From: Leeuwenhoekiella sp. MAR_2009_132
GTDB taxonomy: Bacteria > Bacteroidota > Bacteroidia > Flavobacteriales > Flavobacteriaceae
Length of the DNA: 64,000 nucleotides
Direction: 5' to 3'
Assembly: GCF_000687915.1 (NCBI RefSeq)
Contig: NZ_JHZY01000004.1
Span: 1,808,001 to 1,872,000, forward strand
The position numbers were made by a program, and so were the translations under genes. The notes under the pieces were generated by a model. The model was not told the origin of the DNA and made no database searches. It saw nothing but the letters and a program-made list of their open reading frames with translations. This document shows, piece after piece, positions 54,221 through 63,301 of the stretch (position 1 is the stretch's first letter; each line of letters begins with the position of its first letter).

Positions 54221-56632
54221 ATGACCAAGCTTTTGGGTTACGGGTTTTGGAACGGTGTAGCTCGCCTTATTCTTCGTAACAGACTCTTTATTCTTTTTCT
54301 TATTGCCGGATTTACGGTGTTTTTGGGAACGCAGTGGAAATATATGCGATTTACCTATACCGAAGCGAATCTCCTTCCAGACGATCACGAAGTAAATCTT
54401 GAATATAATACGTTTTTAAAGCAATTTGGCGAAGAGGGAAATCTAGTTGTTTTCGGGATAAAGGATGACGCGCTTTTTACACCTGAAATCCTCAATAAGT
54501 GGAATGCGCTTTCAGATACCATAAACAGTTTAGATGCAGTTGCGCTTTCGGTTTCTTTAAAAGATTTGAAACTCTTACAAAAAGAAGACAATCCAAAGCG
54601 TTTTGACTTGAAGCCATTTATAAATGGTAATGTCAAAACAGATGCTGAAGCACAAGCATTAAAGAAAAAATTATTTACAGATCTTCCATTCTATGAAGGT
54701 CTTATTTACAATAAAAAAACCGGTACGGTGCGTTCTGCAGTATATCTTAAAAAGGATATTGTGAATACAGCTGCGCGAAAAGATTTTGTAGTAGATGACT
54801 TAATTCCACTTATCGAAAATTTTGAGGCAGAAACGGGTATTACAGTTCACACTAGCGGAATGCCCTATATAAGAACTCTTAACAGTAAGACAATAATAGG
54901 GGAGATAGGTTGGTTTGTAGGAGGTGCCTTAGTGGTTACTTCATTAATATTCTTTTTCTTTTTTAGGTCATACAGGGCAACATTCATCTCCATGATTACT
55001 GTGGTAATTGGCGTGATGTGGGCATTTGGTCTTCTAGGATTACTGGGTTATGAGATAACCGTACTTACCGCTTTAATTCCGCCTTTGATTATTGTTATAG
55101 GAATTCCTAACTGTATATTTTTAATAAATAAATATCAGCAGGAATACAAAAATCACGGTAATAAAATAAAAGCTTTACAACGGGTCATTACTAAAGTGGG
55201 TAACGCTACGTTGATGACAAATATTACCACGGCTTCTGGTTTTGCCACATTTATTTTAACCCAAAGCTCGTTACTAAAAGAGTTTGGTATTGTGGCTTCA
55301 ATAAATATTCTTGCGATATTTTTATTGAGTTTATTGATTATTCCTATCATTTACAGCTACATGACGCCTCCTAAAGAACGTCATTTAAAACATCTGGGTA
55401 AATCCTGGATTGAAGGTTTTGTAAACTGGGTTGAGAAGATGGTTCGTGACCGCAGAATTACTATTTACATTACAACAATTCTATTGCTTATTGTAAGTAT
55501 GATAGGCATTTATAAGATTAAGGTTTCAGGAAGTCTTATTGAAGATATGCCGAAGAATACCGGATTTTATAGAGATATTAAATTTTTTGAGTCTGAGTTT
55601 GATGGTATCATGCCGCTCGAAGTTTTAATTGATACCAAGCGGCCTAAAGGAGTGATGAAATTGCCTACTTTAAAGCGAATGGATGAGTTGGCAACTACAA
55701 TTTCTGAAACACCAGAACTGTCTAAGCCACTGTCAATCGTAAATCTTGTTAAGTATGGTAAACAGGCTTTTTACAATGGCGACCCTCAATATTACCAGTT
55801 GCCAACTTCAAACGAGCGTAATTTTATTTTACCCTATGCCCAGCGTTTTTCTACCGAAGCGAGCTTGCTAGACAGTTACATAGATTCTACCGGTCAATAC
55901 GCGCGTATGACTACTTTTATGCAAGACATAGGTACAGATCGTATGGAAATCGTAGAGGACAACCTATATAATAAAATAAATATTTTGTTTCCTAAAGATA
56001 AATTTAATGTCACGCTTACGGGCAAAGCGCTGGTCTTTCAAAAAGGAACAACGTATTTAATAAACAATCTGATTATAAGCTTGTCTCTTGCAATTTTATT
56101 AATTGCTGTTTTTATGGCATTTATGTTCCGGTCAGTCAAAATGATTTTAGTTTCCCTAATTCCTAATTTGTTACCGCTGTTAATTACTGCCGGTCTTATG
56201 GGATATTTAGGAGTACCTATAAAACCATCAACAATACTGGTGTTTAGTATTGCTTTTGGTATTTCGGTAGATGATACCATTCATTTTTTGGCAAAATACC
56301 GTCAGGAGTTAAAGAGTAGCGGTTGGAGAATTAAACGCTCTGTATATGCTTCGGTTAGAGAAGCAGGTGTGAGTATGTTTTATACATCAATCGTATTATT
56401 CTTTGGTTTTTCGGTATTTATGATTAGTAGCTTTGGAGGTACTGTAGCTTTAGGTGGTCTCGTTTCAGTGACACTTATTTTTGCAATGCTTTCAAACTTG
56501 TTATTATTACCTTCTTTATTGCTTTCACTTGAGCGAAATATTGCAAATAAAGAAGATTTTAAAAAGCCGGCTATTCAGATTCTTGATGAAGCTGATGACG
56601 AGGAAGAATTAGAAAATTTAGATAAAGAATAA
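54221..56632 (+). CDS. RND-superfamily exporter, HAE3/MMPL type
   Basis: 803 aa with two halves of six helices each. TM1 is at about 20-40 with a periplasmic loop up to about 230. A helix bundle covers about 232-390 (IGEIGWFVGGALVVTSLIFF, VIGIPNCIFLINKYQQEYKN). TM7 is at about 415-435, a second loop runs to about 620, and a final bundle follows with FSIAFGISVDDTIHFLAKYR. The paired aspartates in TM10 fit proton coupling. A basic/acidic tail ends the protein (DEADDEEELENLDKE). HAE3 members move lipids, hopanoids or similar hydrophobic compounds within the envelope; the substrate here is unknown. It lies after the DUF5686 gene but has its own likely promoter. Confidence 0.88.
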   Translation: MTKLLGYGFWNGVARLILRNRLFILFLIAGFTVFLGTQWKYMRFTYTEANLLPDDHEVNLEYNTFLKQFGEEGNLVVFGIKDDALFTPEILNKWNALSDTINSLDAVALSVSLKDLKLLQKEDNPKRFDLKPFINGNVKTDAEAQALKKKLFTDLPFYEGLIYNKKTGTVRSAVYLKKDIVNTAARKDFVVDDLIPLIENFEAETGITVHTSGMPYIRTLNSKTIIGEIGWFVGGALVVTSLIFFFFFRSYRATFISMITVVIGVMWAFGLLGLLGYEITVLTALIPPLIIVIGIPNCIFLINKYQQEYKNHGNKIKALQRVITKVGNATLMTNITTASGFATFILTQSSLLKEFGIVASINILAIFLLSLLIIPIIYSYMTPPKERHLKHLGKSWIEGFVNWVEKMVRDRRITIYITTILLLIVSMIGIYKIKVSGSLIEDMPKNTGFYRDIKFFESEFDGIMPLEVLIDTKRPKGVMKLPTLKRMDELATTISETPELSKPLSIVNLVKYGKQAFYNGDPQYYQLPTSNERNFILPYAQRFSTEASLLDSYIDSTGQYARMTTFMQDIGTDRMEIVEDNLYNKINILFPKDKFNVTLTGKALVFQKGTTYLINNLIISLSLAILLIAVFMAFMFRSVKMILVSLIPNLLPLLITAGLMGYLGVPIKPSTILVFSIAFGISVDDTIHFLAKYRQELKSSGWRIKRSVYASVREAGVSMFYTSIVLFFGFSVFMISSFGGTVALGGLVSVTLIFAMLSNLLLLPSLLLSLERNIANKEDFKKPAIQILDEADDEEELENLDKE

Positions 56633-56654
56633 GTTTTATATGTGAGTTTCCGCT

Positions 56655-56685
56655 TTGCGGAGATTAGCTGTAAAATATATATTTG
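56655..56685 (+). promoter_or_regulatory. Promoter of asnS
   Basis: TTG at 56655-56657 (in TTTG), a 20-bp spacer, then TATATTTG at 56678-56685: a full consensus Bacteroidota promoter 54 bp before the asnS ATG. The -33 lies within a small hairpin (TCCGC / GCGGA, 56649-56661). Confidence 0.75.
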
Positions 56686-56739
56686 CTAATTATAAAATTG
56701 AATTTTTAGCCGTTAATGGCTTATCCTATAGATTAGATT

Positions 56740-58179
56740 ATGAAAAAAACCATTGTACATATTTTAAAAGAAGAGCCAAAGGGGCTCGAGATTATTGTAA
56801 GAGGATGGGTGCGTAGCTTTAGAGCCAATCGTTTTATTGCTTTAAATGATGGTTCTACCATAAATAATTTACAATGTGTTGTTGACTTTGAAAACACAGA
56901 TCCTGCGTTACTAAAGCGTATTACAGTAGGTGCTGCGATAATGGTTACTGGTAATTTAATTGAAAGCCAGGGTGGTGGCCAGACTGTAGAAGTAGATGTA
57001 AAAGAAGTTAAAATTCTGGGCGATGCAGACCCGGAAGAAGTTAAACTTACTATTTTACAACCTAAGCGTCATACCTTAGAAAAACTGAGAGAGCAGGCCC
57101 ATCTGCGCGTGCGAACAAATACTTTTGGAGCTGTAATGCGCTTGCGTTCAAAATTGAGTTTTGCCGTTCACGAGTACTTTCAGAAAGAAGGTTTTTACTA
57201 TGTAAATACTCCTATTATTACGGGAAGTGATGCAGAAGGAGCAGGTGAGATGTTTAAGGTAACCGCTCAGGATTTAAAGAATCCTGCAAAAGATAAAGAT
57301 GGTAATATAGATTACAAAAAAGATTTCTTCGGAAAAGAAACAAATTTGACCGTTTCTGGCCAGTTAGAAGGAGAGACATATGCTTTAGGTCTGGGGCAGA
57401 TTTATACTTTTGGCCCTACGTTTAGAGCAGAAAACTCAAATACCAGTCGTCATCTTGCAGAATTCTGGATGATAGAACCTGAGGTAGCTTTTAATGATCT
57501 GGATATGAATATGGATCTGGCTGAAGATTTTATCAAGTACGTTATTGAATACGTATTAGAGAATTGCCAGGATGATCTCGAGTTTTTAGAAAGCAGACTT
57601 ATACAGGAAGATAAAGCTAAGCCTGAAGCAGATCGTGCACCTATGGCATTAAGAGACAAACTAAAGTTTGTTACAGAAAATAACTTTAAGCGTGTTAGTT
57701 ATACTGAGGCGATAGATATCTTAAAGAATTCTAAGCCTAATAAAAAGAAGCAGTTTAAATACCCTATAGAAGAATGGGGAGCAGATTTACAAAGTGAGCA
57801 CGAGCGTTTTCTGGTAGAAAAGCATTTTAAATGTCCCGTAATCTTGTTTGATTATCCTGCAAATATAAAAGCGTTTTATATGCGTTTAAATGAAGACGGA
57901 AAAACGGTACGTGCTATGGATATACTTTTCCCGGGTATAGGGGAGATTGTAGGAGGTTCGCAGCGAGAAGAGCGTCTTGAGGTTTTACAAGAAAAAATGG
58001 CAGCTTTAGATATCTCTGAAGAAGAACTGTGGTGGTATTTAGATACCCGTAGATTTGGGACTTGTGTACATAGTGGCTTTGGTCTTGGTTTTGAGCGTTT
58101 AGTTCTTTTTGCATCCGGTATGACAAATATTAGAGATGTGATACCTTACCCACGTTTTCCGCAAAATGCTGAATTTTAA
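56740..58179 (+). CDS. asnS: Asparaginyl-tRNA synthetase
   Basis: 479 aa class IIb synthetase charging tRNA-Asn. The OB-fold anticodon-binding domain is at about 1-110 ([20 protein letters not shown]). The catalytic domain has motif 2 [20 protein letters not shown] and motif 3 [20 protein letters not shown], with the C-terminal end [11 protein letters not shown]. The [19 protein letters not shown] block separates it from AspRS. With aspS in the same window, both direct synthetases are present, so the indirect amidation route is not needed for asparagine. Confidence 0.96.
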   Translation: MKKTIVHILKEEPKGLEIIVRGWVRSFRANRFIALNDGSTINNLQCVVDFENTDPALLKRITVGAAIMVTGNLIESQGGGQTVEVDVKEVKILGDADPEEVKLTILQPKRHTLEKLREQAHLRVRTNTFGAVMRLRSKLSFAVHEYFQKEGFYYVNTPIITGSDAEGAGEMFKVTAQDLKNPAKDKDGNIDYKKDFFGKETNLTVSGQLEGETYALGLGQIYTFGPTFRAENSNTSRHLAEFWMIEPEVAFNDLDMNMDLAEDFIKYVIEYVLENCQDDLEFLESRLIQEDKAKPEADRAPMALRDKLKFVTENNFKRVSYTEAIDILKNSKPNKKKQFKYPIEEWGADLQSEHERFLVEKHFKCPVILFDYPANIKAFYMRLNEDGKTVRAMDILFPGIGEIVGGSQREERLEVLQEKMAALDISEEELWWYLDTRRFGTCVHSGFGLGFERLVLFASGMTNIRDVIPYPRFPQNAEF

Positions 58180-58200
58180 AAGAAAAAATAAATATTTATA

Positions 58201-58230
58201 AAAACCCGATTTGAAGAAGTCGGGTTTTTT
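58201..58230 (+). terminator. Intrinsic terminator of asnS
   Basis: AAAACCCGA (58201-58209) pairs with TCGGGTTTT (58220-58228), a 10-base loop and a T run, 21 bp after the stop. Confidence 0.85.
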
Positions 58231-58346
58231 AATACATAAAAGTGGGCAAATTTTTAATGAGGAAAAACACCCTTTTTCAAAGGTTATTTTCCTTAAGAAT
58301 TAAAAGATGTCTATTTTACAGCTATCTAACAAAAACCTTTTACCTA

Positions 58347-58991
58347 ATGAATAAAAATACTTTATTGGCAGTTGCGTTTACTGCTACTTTGTTAATTGTA
58401 TCCTGTGAAAATAAACCTTGCAATTGCGAAGATCAGGAAACCCCGGTTTTGGGAGCACCAGCTAATATTATCCCGATAGCAGCAGCAGATTCTTTATATC
58501 AAAATTATGGCAACAGCCGAGTTCCATTAATTGAGCGTGCAGAAAACATCACCGAAGAAGGAGATACCATACCTCTAGAAGATGCAAATTATAAACAAAC
58601 AACTCGTTATGTGAGTTTTTCATTTAAGGAGATGAAAAAATATATGGCATATATAGAACAGCAATCTGATTCTGCTAATATTGAAATTTTACAATTGCGC
58701 GTTTATCTAGGTAAATACGGTAAAAAAGTTAAAAATAAAGATAAATCTAATAGAGGTACTGTATTTTTTAACCCTGCAGCAGAGTTTGTTTCAGCAGATG
58801 GAACGAGAGATACTGTTAGCTTTGCAATAAAAAAAGGTGCAAAAGGAAAGTATCAGGCGGTAACTGTTGGCTCTGTACTTGACGGGTCTGCTCTTGATGC
58901 TGAAATGGGAGGTCAAGATATTCAGTCGCTATCTGAGAATATAGGACATGAGGCACCACCACCACCAGTAGGGGGAGGAGATTTTCAATAG
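58347..58991 (+). CDS. Hypothetical lipoprotein
   Basis: 214 aa from the ATG at 58347; the open frame runs further upstream to 58242, but a signal peptide begins only at MNKNTLLAVAFTATLLIVSC. Lipobox LIVSC with Cys20, followed by two more close cysteines (NKPCNCED). The body is charged and probably globular (SFKEMKKYMAYIEQQSDSAN, LRVYLGKYGKKVKNKDKSNR, TVFFNPAAEF). The C-terminus is Pro/Gly-rich (EAPPPPVGGGDFQ). Not recognised as a known family. It lies directly upstream of the membrane protein, kinase and response regulator, so it may belong to that signalling unit. Confidence 0.75.
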   Translation: MNKNTLLAVAFTATLLIVSCENKPCNCEDQETPVLGAPANIIPIAAADSLYQNYGNSRVPLIERAENITEEGDTIPLEDANYKQTTRYVSFSFKEMKKYMAYIEQQSDSANIEILQLRVYLGKYGKKVKNKDKSNRGTVFFNPAAEFVSADGTRDTVSFAIKKGAKGKYQAVTVGSVLDGSALDAEMGGQDIQSLSENIGHEAPPPPVGGGDFQ

Positions 58992-59068
58992 TAAATAGAG
59001 AACTGTTGGATATTCACGTTTCTTCTGAAAGATTAGGTCATATATTAAACAATCCCTCGTTAATTACG

Positions 59069-59725
59069 ATGGATGCTTTAGAGCTATTTTCTTTTTTAAT
59101 GGGGCTTTTGTACTGGAGAAAATTTTCTGGAACCCCGGTTATATGGTTTATACTTTTCTTAGGTTACAATTTTGTAAATGAAATGATAAGTGCACTCGTT
59201 TATATCACCGAGCTGGTTGATATGAATTTTGTATTTTATAATATTAGATACTTTATATGCTTTACCGTTTATTATGGTTTGTATTACAAGTTTTTGCAAA
59301 AATCCTCATTTAGAAAAGCAACCGTGCTTTTATATGCTATCTGGCTTTTAAGTTATCTGTCATTTATATTAACCAGTGATTTTTTTTCAGAAAAACCCAT
59401 ACTGGCAGCTGTAACAGGAGATTTCTTTTTAATTATTATAATTCTATTTTATCTGGTTGAAACAATTAATAATACAGATTTCAATAAAATTCAGGATTTT
59501 ATATTGATTTATATAAGTGTTGCGCTTTTATTAAGCAGTGTTGTTCAACTTCCTGTAGTAATAATGACGTATGTAGGGTGGGCTCAAATAACTGATGCAA
59601 CTAATAGCCTTAATACTTTTTTTAGTATTGTAAGAAATGCTAGTTTTTGGGCGTATTGTGTTATGTATATCATTTTTGCTTATGGTTTTTATCGTGCAAA
59701 GCGCCCGCAATTGGTAAATATTTAA
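59069..59725 (+). CDS. Seven-helix membrane protein, putative sensor partner of the kinase
   Basis: 218 aa from ATG 59069; the frame is open from a TTG at 59006, which would add 21 residues, and the true start is uncertain. About seven hydrophobic helices fill nearly the whole protein (for example GTPVIWFILFLGYNFVNEM, FLIIIILFYLVETI, ILIYISVALLLSSVVQLPVV, SFWAYCVMYIIFAYGFY). No enzymatic or known sensor motif is seen. The stop is 4 bp before the start of a short histidine kinase whose own N-terminus has only one helix. I infer that it provides the sensing membrane part for that kinase, but this is context only. Confidence 0.7.
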   Translation: MDALELFSFLMGLLYWRKFSGTPVIWFILFLGYNFVNEMISALVYITELVDMNFVFYNIRYFICFTVYYGLYYKFLQKSSFRKATVLLYAIWLLSYLSFILTSDFFSEKPILAAVTGDFFLIIIILFYLVETINNTDFNKIQDFILIYISVALLLSSVVQLPVVIMTYVGWAQITDATNSLNTFFSIVRNASFWAYCVMYIIFAYGFYRAKRPQLVNI

Positions 59726-59729
59726 AGTT

Positions 59730-60488
59730 ATGGATCAAGCTACATTACAGCTCGTCATTCTTGTCGTTTTGTTAATTCTTTTTCTGCTTGCGGTAATTGT
59801 ATTTGTGCTGTTTTCTGTATTTATGAAGCGTAAAAACAGTTTGCTTCGGGAGCAGATAGAGGCTGAAAAACGTTTTGAAAAGGCAATAGCAGAAACTCAG
59901 ATTGAAATTAGAGAAGAAACACTGCGCAATATAAGCTGGGAGTTACACGATAATATTGGTCAATTGCTCACCTTAGCTAAAATAAAGGCACAAAACATAG
60001 AAGGTGGGGAAGAAATGCTTGAGGTTGCTGAAACGATAGGTACGGGCTTAAATGAACTTAGAGCGTTGTCAAAATCGATTAATCCTGAAGCTATAAATGG
60101 ACAGTCACTTATAAAATCTTTAGAGATGGAAGTTGCCCGTTTTAACCGTCTTAAATTTTTATCTGCGTCTTATGAATTGCTCGGAGATTCTGTTGTTATT
60201 GATGCCCAGGCAGAAATTGTTCTTTTTAGAATCGTGCAGGAGTTTATAACGAATACGATGAAACATTCTAAGGCTGCAAATTTAAAAGTGCTGGTACATT
60301 TTAAAGCAGATTCTTTAGAGATTATTGCGCACGACGATGGTGTGGGATTTGATTCTGATAAACTCGCAGACAAAGGTATAGGGCTTAGTAATATTGATAA
60401 ACGCGCAGATCTTATTGGAGCTCAGGTTAAAATAAGTTCAATACCCGGAGCCGGAACACAATTAAAATTAATTTATCCTTTAGATTAA
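59730..60488 (+). CDS. Sensor histidine kinase, NarX/LiaS type (HisKA_3)
   Basis: 252 aa. A single N-terminal membrane helix (about 6-31), a short coiled linker (about 36-68), and the HisKA_3 phosphoacceptor with H73 in WELHDNIGQLLTLAKIKAQN. The HATPase domain has an N box (VQEFITNTMKHSKAANLKV), HDDGVGFD, and the G box KGIGLSNIDKRADLIGAQV. It lacks any extracellular sensor domain, so sensing must come from the membrane helix or from a partner. Translation runs straight on to the response regulator gene 3 bp later. It is expected to phosphorylate that regulator. Confidence 0.93.
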   Translation: MDQATLQLVILVVLLILFLLAVIVFVLFSVFMKRKNSLLREQIEAEKRFEKAIAETQIEIREETLRNISWELHDNIGQLLTLAKIKAQNIEGGEEMLEVAETIGTGLNELRALSKSINPEAINGQSLIKSLEMEVARFNRLKFLSASYELLGDSVVIDAQAEIVLFRIVQEFITNTMKHSKAANLKVLVHFKADSLEIIAHDDGVGFDSDKLADKGIGLSNIDKRADLIGAQVKISSIPGAGTQLKLIYPLD

Positions 60489-60491
60489 ATT

Positions 60492-61127
60492 ATGTATAAA
60501 GTTGCATTAGTAGACGATCACACCCTTTTATCTGAAGCCATTGCGGGTTTAGTTCGTCAATTTAAAAATTTTGATGTTGTCAACATTTCTGTTAACGGAA
60601 GAGAGCTCATAAATTATTTAGAATCGCCTGGCGCATTACAACCAGATATTGTTTTAATGGATGTAAAAATGCCTGTTATGGGTGGTATTGAAGCGACCAA
60701 GTACCTCACTAAGCATTATCCCGATATTAAAGTACTTGCCCTTTCTATTGAAGAAGAGGAGAATGTAGTTATGCAAATGATACGCTCAGGTGCCAAAGGT
60801 TATTTACTTAAAGACACTCGTAAAAGCATATTAGAACAGGCTTTAAATGAGTTGATAAATTTCGGGTTTTATTATACCAATACTGTTGAGCGACTCGTGC
60901 ATAAATCTGAACATTCATTAGAAGAAGAAATTGTTTTAAAAGAACGCGAAATAGAATTTATAAAGCACGCGTGTACTGAGATGACTTATAAGGAGATTGC
61001 AGAAAAGATGTTTTTAAGTCCTAAGACAATAGAGGGTTATAGAGAATCTGTCTTTCATAAATTAGGTCTAAAAAACCGCACAGGTCTGGTTATATACGCA
61101 ATTAAAAATAATATCTTCACTCCGTAA
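60492..61127 (+). CDS. LuxR/NarL-family response regulator
   Basis: 211 aa. Receiver domain (about 1-122) with acidic pocket D8/D9 and the phosphoacceptor D57 in DIVLMDVKMPVMGG; the conserved Lys is in SGAKGYLLKDTRK. A LuxR-type helix-turn-helix lies at about 147-208 (LKEREIEFIKHACTEMTYKE, MFLSPKTIEGYRESVFHKLG). It is the cognate partner of the kinase directly upstream. Target genes are unknown; the adjacent lipoprotein and membrane protein may be part of its regulon. Confidence 0.94.
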   Translation: MYKVALVDDHTLLSEAIAGLVRQFKNFDVVNISVNGRELINYLESPGALQPDIVLMDVKMPVMGGIEATKYLTKHYPDIKVLALSIEEEENVVMQMIRSGAKGYLLKDTRKSILEQALNELINFGFYYTNTVERLVHKSEHSLEEEIVLKEREIEFIKHACTEMTYKEIAEKMFLSPKTIEGYRESVFHKLGLKNRTGLVIYAIKNNIFTP

Positions 61128-61206
61128 TGGGCTTCCTTTTTTCAGCGTAGATTTTTTGATATAAGTCTTAACAAAATATTCTTACTCTTTACTTGCAGCA
61201 ATTTTC

Positions 61207-61214
61207 TATTTTTG
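61207..61214 (+). promoter_or_regulatory. Candidate -7 element of rpoN
   Basis: TATTTTTG, an exact TAnnTTTG match 23 bp before the rpoN ATG at 61238. It supports that start against the upstream in-frame ATG at 61193, which would lie before the promoter. No good -33. Confidence 0.5.
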
Positions 61215-61237
61215 TAAGAACAGTTTCGTCAATCTAT

Positions 61238-62692
61238 ATGCTTAAACAACAACTTAATTTTAAACTTTCACAGAAGCTTTCGCCTCAGCAAATACAGCTG
61301 ATGAAGCTTATTCAGTTGCCTACCCAGGCATTTGAACAACGGGTAAAGCAAGAGCTAGAAGAAAACCCAGCGCTCGATAGTGGGAAGGAAGAAGCTAAAG
61401 ATGAGTATGAGGAATTTGACAACAGTGCAGATGACGATTATGAATCTGAAAAGATAGAGACAGATATCAATGTTGATGATTATTTGTCTGATGATGAAGT
61501 TCCCAGTTATCGGTTAAATACAAATAACTATAGTAGTGATGACGAAGAGCGACAGGTGCCTTATGCATCGGGAACTTCATTCACACAACATCTTATGGGG
61601 CAGTTGCATACCTATAGATTAGATGAGCAACAAATGGAAATTGCTGAATTTCTTATTGGTAGCATTGATGATAGTGGTTATTTACGTCGTGATCTAATTG
61701 ATCTTTTAGACGATTTAGCGTTTACACAAAATATTTATACAGACGAGGTTACCTTAGAAAAAATATTAAAAATAGTTCAGAATTTAGATCCTTCAGGTGT
61801 AGGTGCGCGTAGTTTAGAAGAATGTTTGTTAATTCAATTAAAGCGTAAAGAAGAAACTGAGGCTGTCTCACTTGCCATATCCATTTTATCTACGGCCTTT
61901 GATCATTTCAGTAAAAAGCATTACCAGAAATTACTTTCTAAATTTGATATTTCTGAAGATCAACTTAGGGCCGCTATTGATGAGATAGAGCATTTAAACC
62001 CAAAACCAGGAGGTTCTTACGCTGGAAATACTAAAGTTGTCGAGCACGTTATCCCAGATTTTGAAATACGTATACGAGATGGTGAACTAGAACTTAGTTT
62101 AAACGGTCGTAATGCTCCTGAAATGCATGTTTCAAGGGAGTATACAAATATGCTTAAAGGTTATAAAGAAGCATCAGCAAAGAGTAAAACTCAAAAAGAT
62201 GCGGTAATGTTTATAAAGCAAAAATTAGATGCTGCAAAATGGTTTATTGAAGCTATAAAGCAACGTCAACAAACGCTTTTCGTTACTATGAATTCTATTA
62301 TGAATTACCAGAAAGAATTTTTCCTAACTGGTGATGAGCGTAATCTACGTCCTATGATTTTAAAAGATATTGCAGATGAAATTGGGATGGATGTTTCTAC
62401 GGTTTCTCGCGTAGCAAATAGTAAGTATGTAGATACACCCTACGGTACAAAATTGATCAAGGAGTTCTTTAGTGAAAGTATGACTAATGATCAGGGGGAA
62501 GAGGTTTCTACTCGCGAAATAAAGAAAATCTTAGAGATTACAATTCAGGAAGAAGATAAGCGCCGTCCTCTAACCGACGATAAATTAGCTAAGATTTTAA
62601 AAGATAAGGGCTATCCTATTGCAAGGCGAACGGTCGCAAAGTATCGTGAACAATTAGATGTGCCAGTAGCCCGATTACGTAAGGAAATCTAA
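61238..62692 (+). CDS. rpoN: RNA polymerase sigma-54 factor
   Basis: 484 aa from ATG 61238 (MLKQQLNFKLSQKLSPQQIQ), the standard glutamine-rich region I. Region II is very acidic (about 45-110). The core-binding region III follows (LVEHVIPDFEIRI-like, LNPKPGGSYAG). The helix-turn-helix is around 380-410 (LKDIADEIGMDVSTVSRVAN). The C-terminal RpoN box ARRTVAKYRE is present near 468. It directs polymerase to -24/-12 promoters with an AAA+ activator; no such activator gene is in the window. The upstream neighbour is an ordinary two-component system, not an NtrC type. The next gene starts 1 base after the stop codon's last base. Confidence 0.96.
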   Translation: MLKQQLNFKLSQKLSPQQIQLMKLIQLPTQAFEQRVKQELEENPALDSGKEEAKDEYEEFDNSADDDYESEKIETDINVDDYLSDDEVPSYRLNTNNYSSDDEERQVPYASGTSFTQHLMGQLHTYRLDEQQMEIAEFLIGSIDDSGYLRRDLIDLLDDLAFTQNIYTDEVTLEKILKIVQNLDPSGVGARSLEECLLIQLKRKEETEAVSLAISILSTAFDHFSKKHYQKLLSKFDISEDQLRAAIDEIEHLNPKPGGSYAGNTKVVEHVIPDFEIRIRDGELELSLNGRNAPEMHVSREYTNMLKGYKEASAKSKTQKDAVMFIKQKLDAAKWFIEAIKQRQQTLFVTMNSIMNYQKEFFLTGDERNLRPMILKDIADEIGMDVSTVSRVANSKYVDTPYGTKLIKEFFSESMTNDQGEEVSTREIKKILEITIQEEDKRRPLTDDKLAKILKDKGYPIARRTVAKYREQLDVPVARLRKEI

Positions 62693-63301
62693 ATGAAATT
62701 TATACTTCGCAGTTTTTCTTATATTATGCATCCGCTATTTATGCCACTTCTAGGGGTGTGTATTTATTTTACGATTACGCCTAAGTTTGTTCCAGAATCT
62801 TTTATGTATGCTAAGATATTTGCGATTAGTATATTAACACTTGTAGTACCTATTTTATTTTACTTTCTTCTAGAAAGTATAAATCTTGTTTCTTCCAAAG
62901 AATTGAGCGATGTTAAGGAACGACGCGTACCGCTTATATGCCAGATGGGTGTAACGTTTCTTATTATTAGCGTTATAATAAATGGGTATGAATTCCCAGA
63001 ATTATATATGTTTTTTATAGGGATTTTAATAGCTTCAGCTGTTTGTTTGCTTTTGAGTTTTTTTAAATATAAAGCAAGCCTGCATATGGTAGGTGTTAGT
63101 GGCGTGCTGGGATTTATTATAGCTTTGAGTATGGTTTATACTACAAACTACCTTCAGATTATTTCCCTATTAGTAATTGCAATAGGTTTAACTGCGGCAT
63201 CAAGGTTACAGATGAAAGCCCACAATATGCACGAATTAGTAGTAGGTTTAATCGCCGGAGGTCTTCCTCAGCTTGTAGTGTTTTATTTTTATAATATATA
63301 A
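62693..63301 (+). CDS. PAP2-like (phosphatidic acid phosphatase-related) membrane protein, degenerate active site
   Basis: 202 aa, five to six transmembrane helices. Traces of the PAP2 motifs remain: VKERRVPLICQ in place of Kx6RP, KASLHMVG (H131) where PSGH is normal, and SRLQMKAHNMHELVVG giving SRx5Hx3E (R171, H177, E181) instead of SRx5Hx3D. So the fold is likely PAP2, but the first motif and PSGH are altered. It may lack phosphatase activity or act on a different substrate. It abuts rpoN without spacing, so it is co-expressed. Its last 13 bases overlap the 3' end of the convergent barrel gene. Confidence 0.65.
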   Translation: MKFILRSFSYIMHPLFMPLLGVCIYFTITPKFVPESFMYAKIFAISILTLVVPILFYFLLESINLVSSKELSDVKERRVPLICQMGVTFLIISVIINGYEFPELYMFFIGILIASAVCLLLSFFKYKASLHMVGVSGVLGFIIALSMVYTTNYLQIISLLVIAIGLTAASRLQMKAHNMHELVVGLIAGGLPQLVVFYFYNI

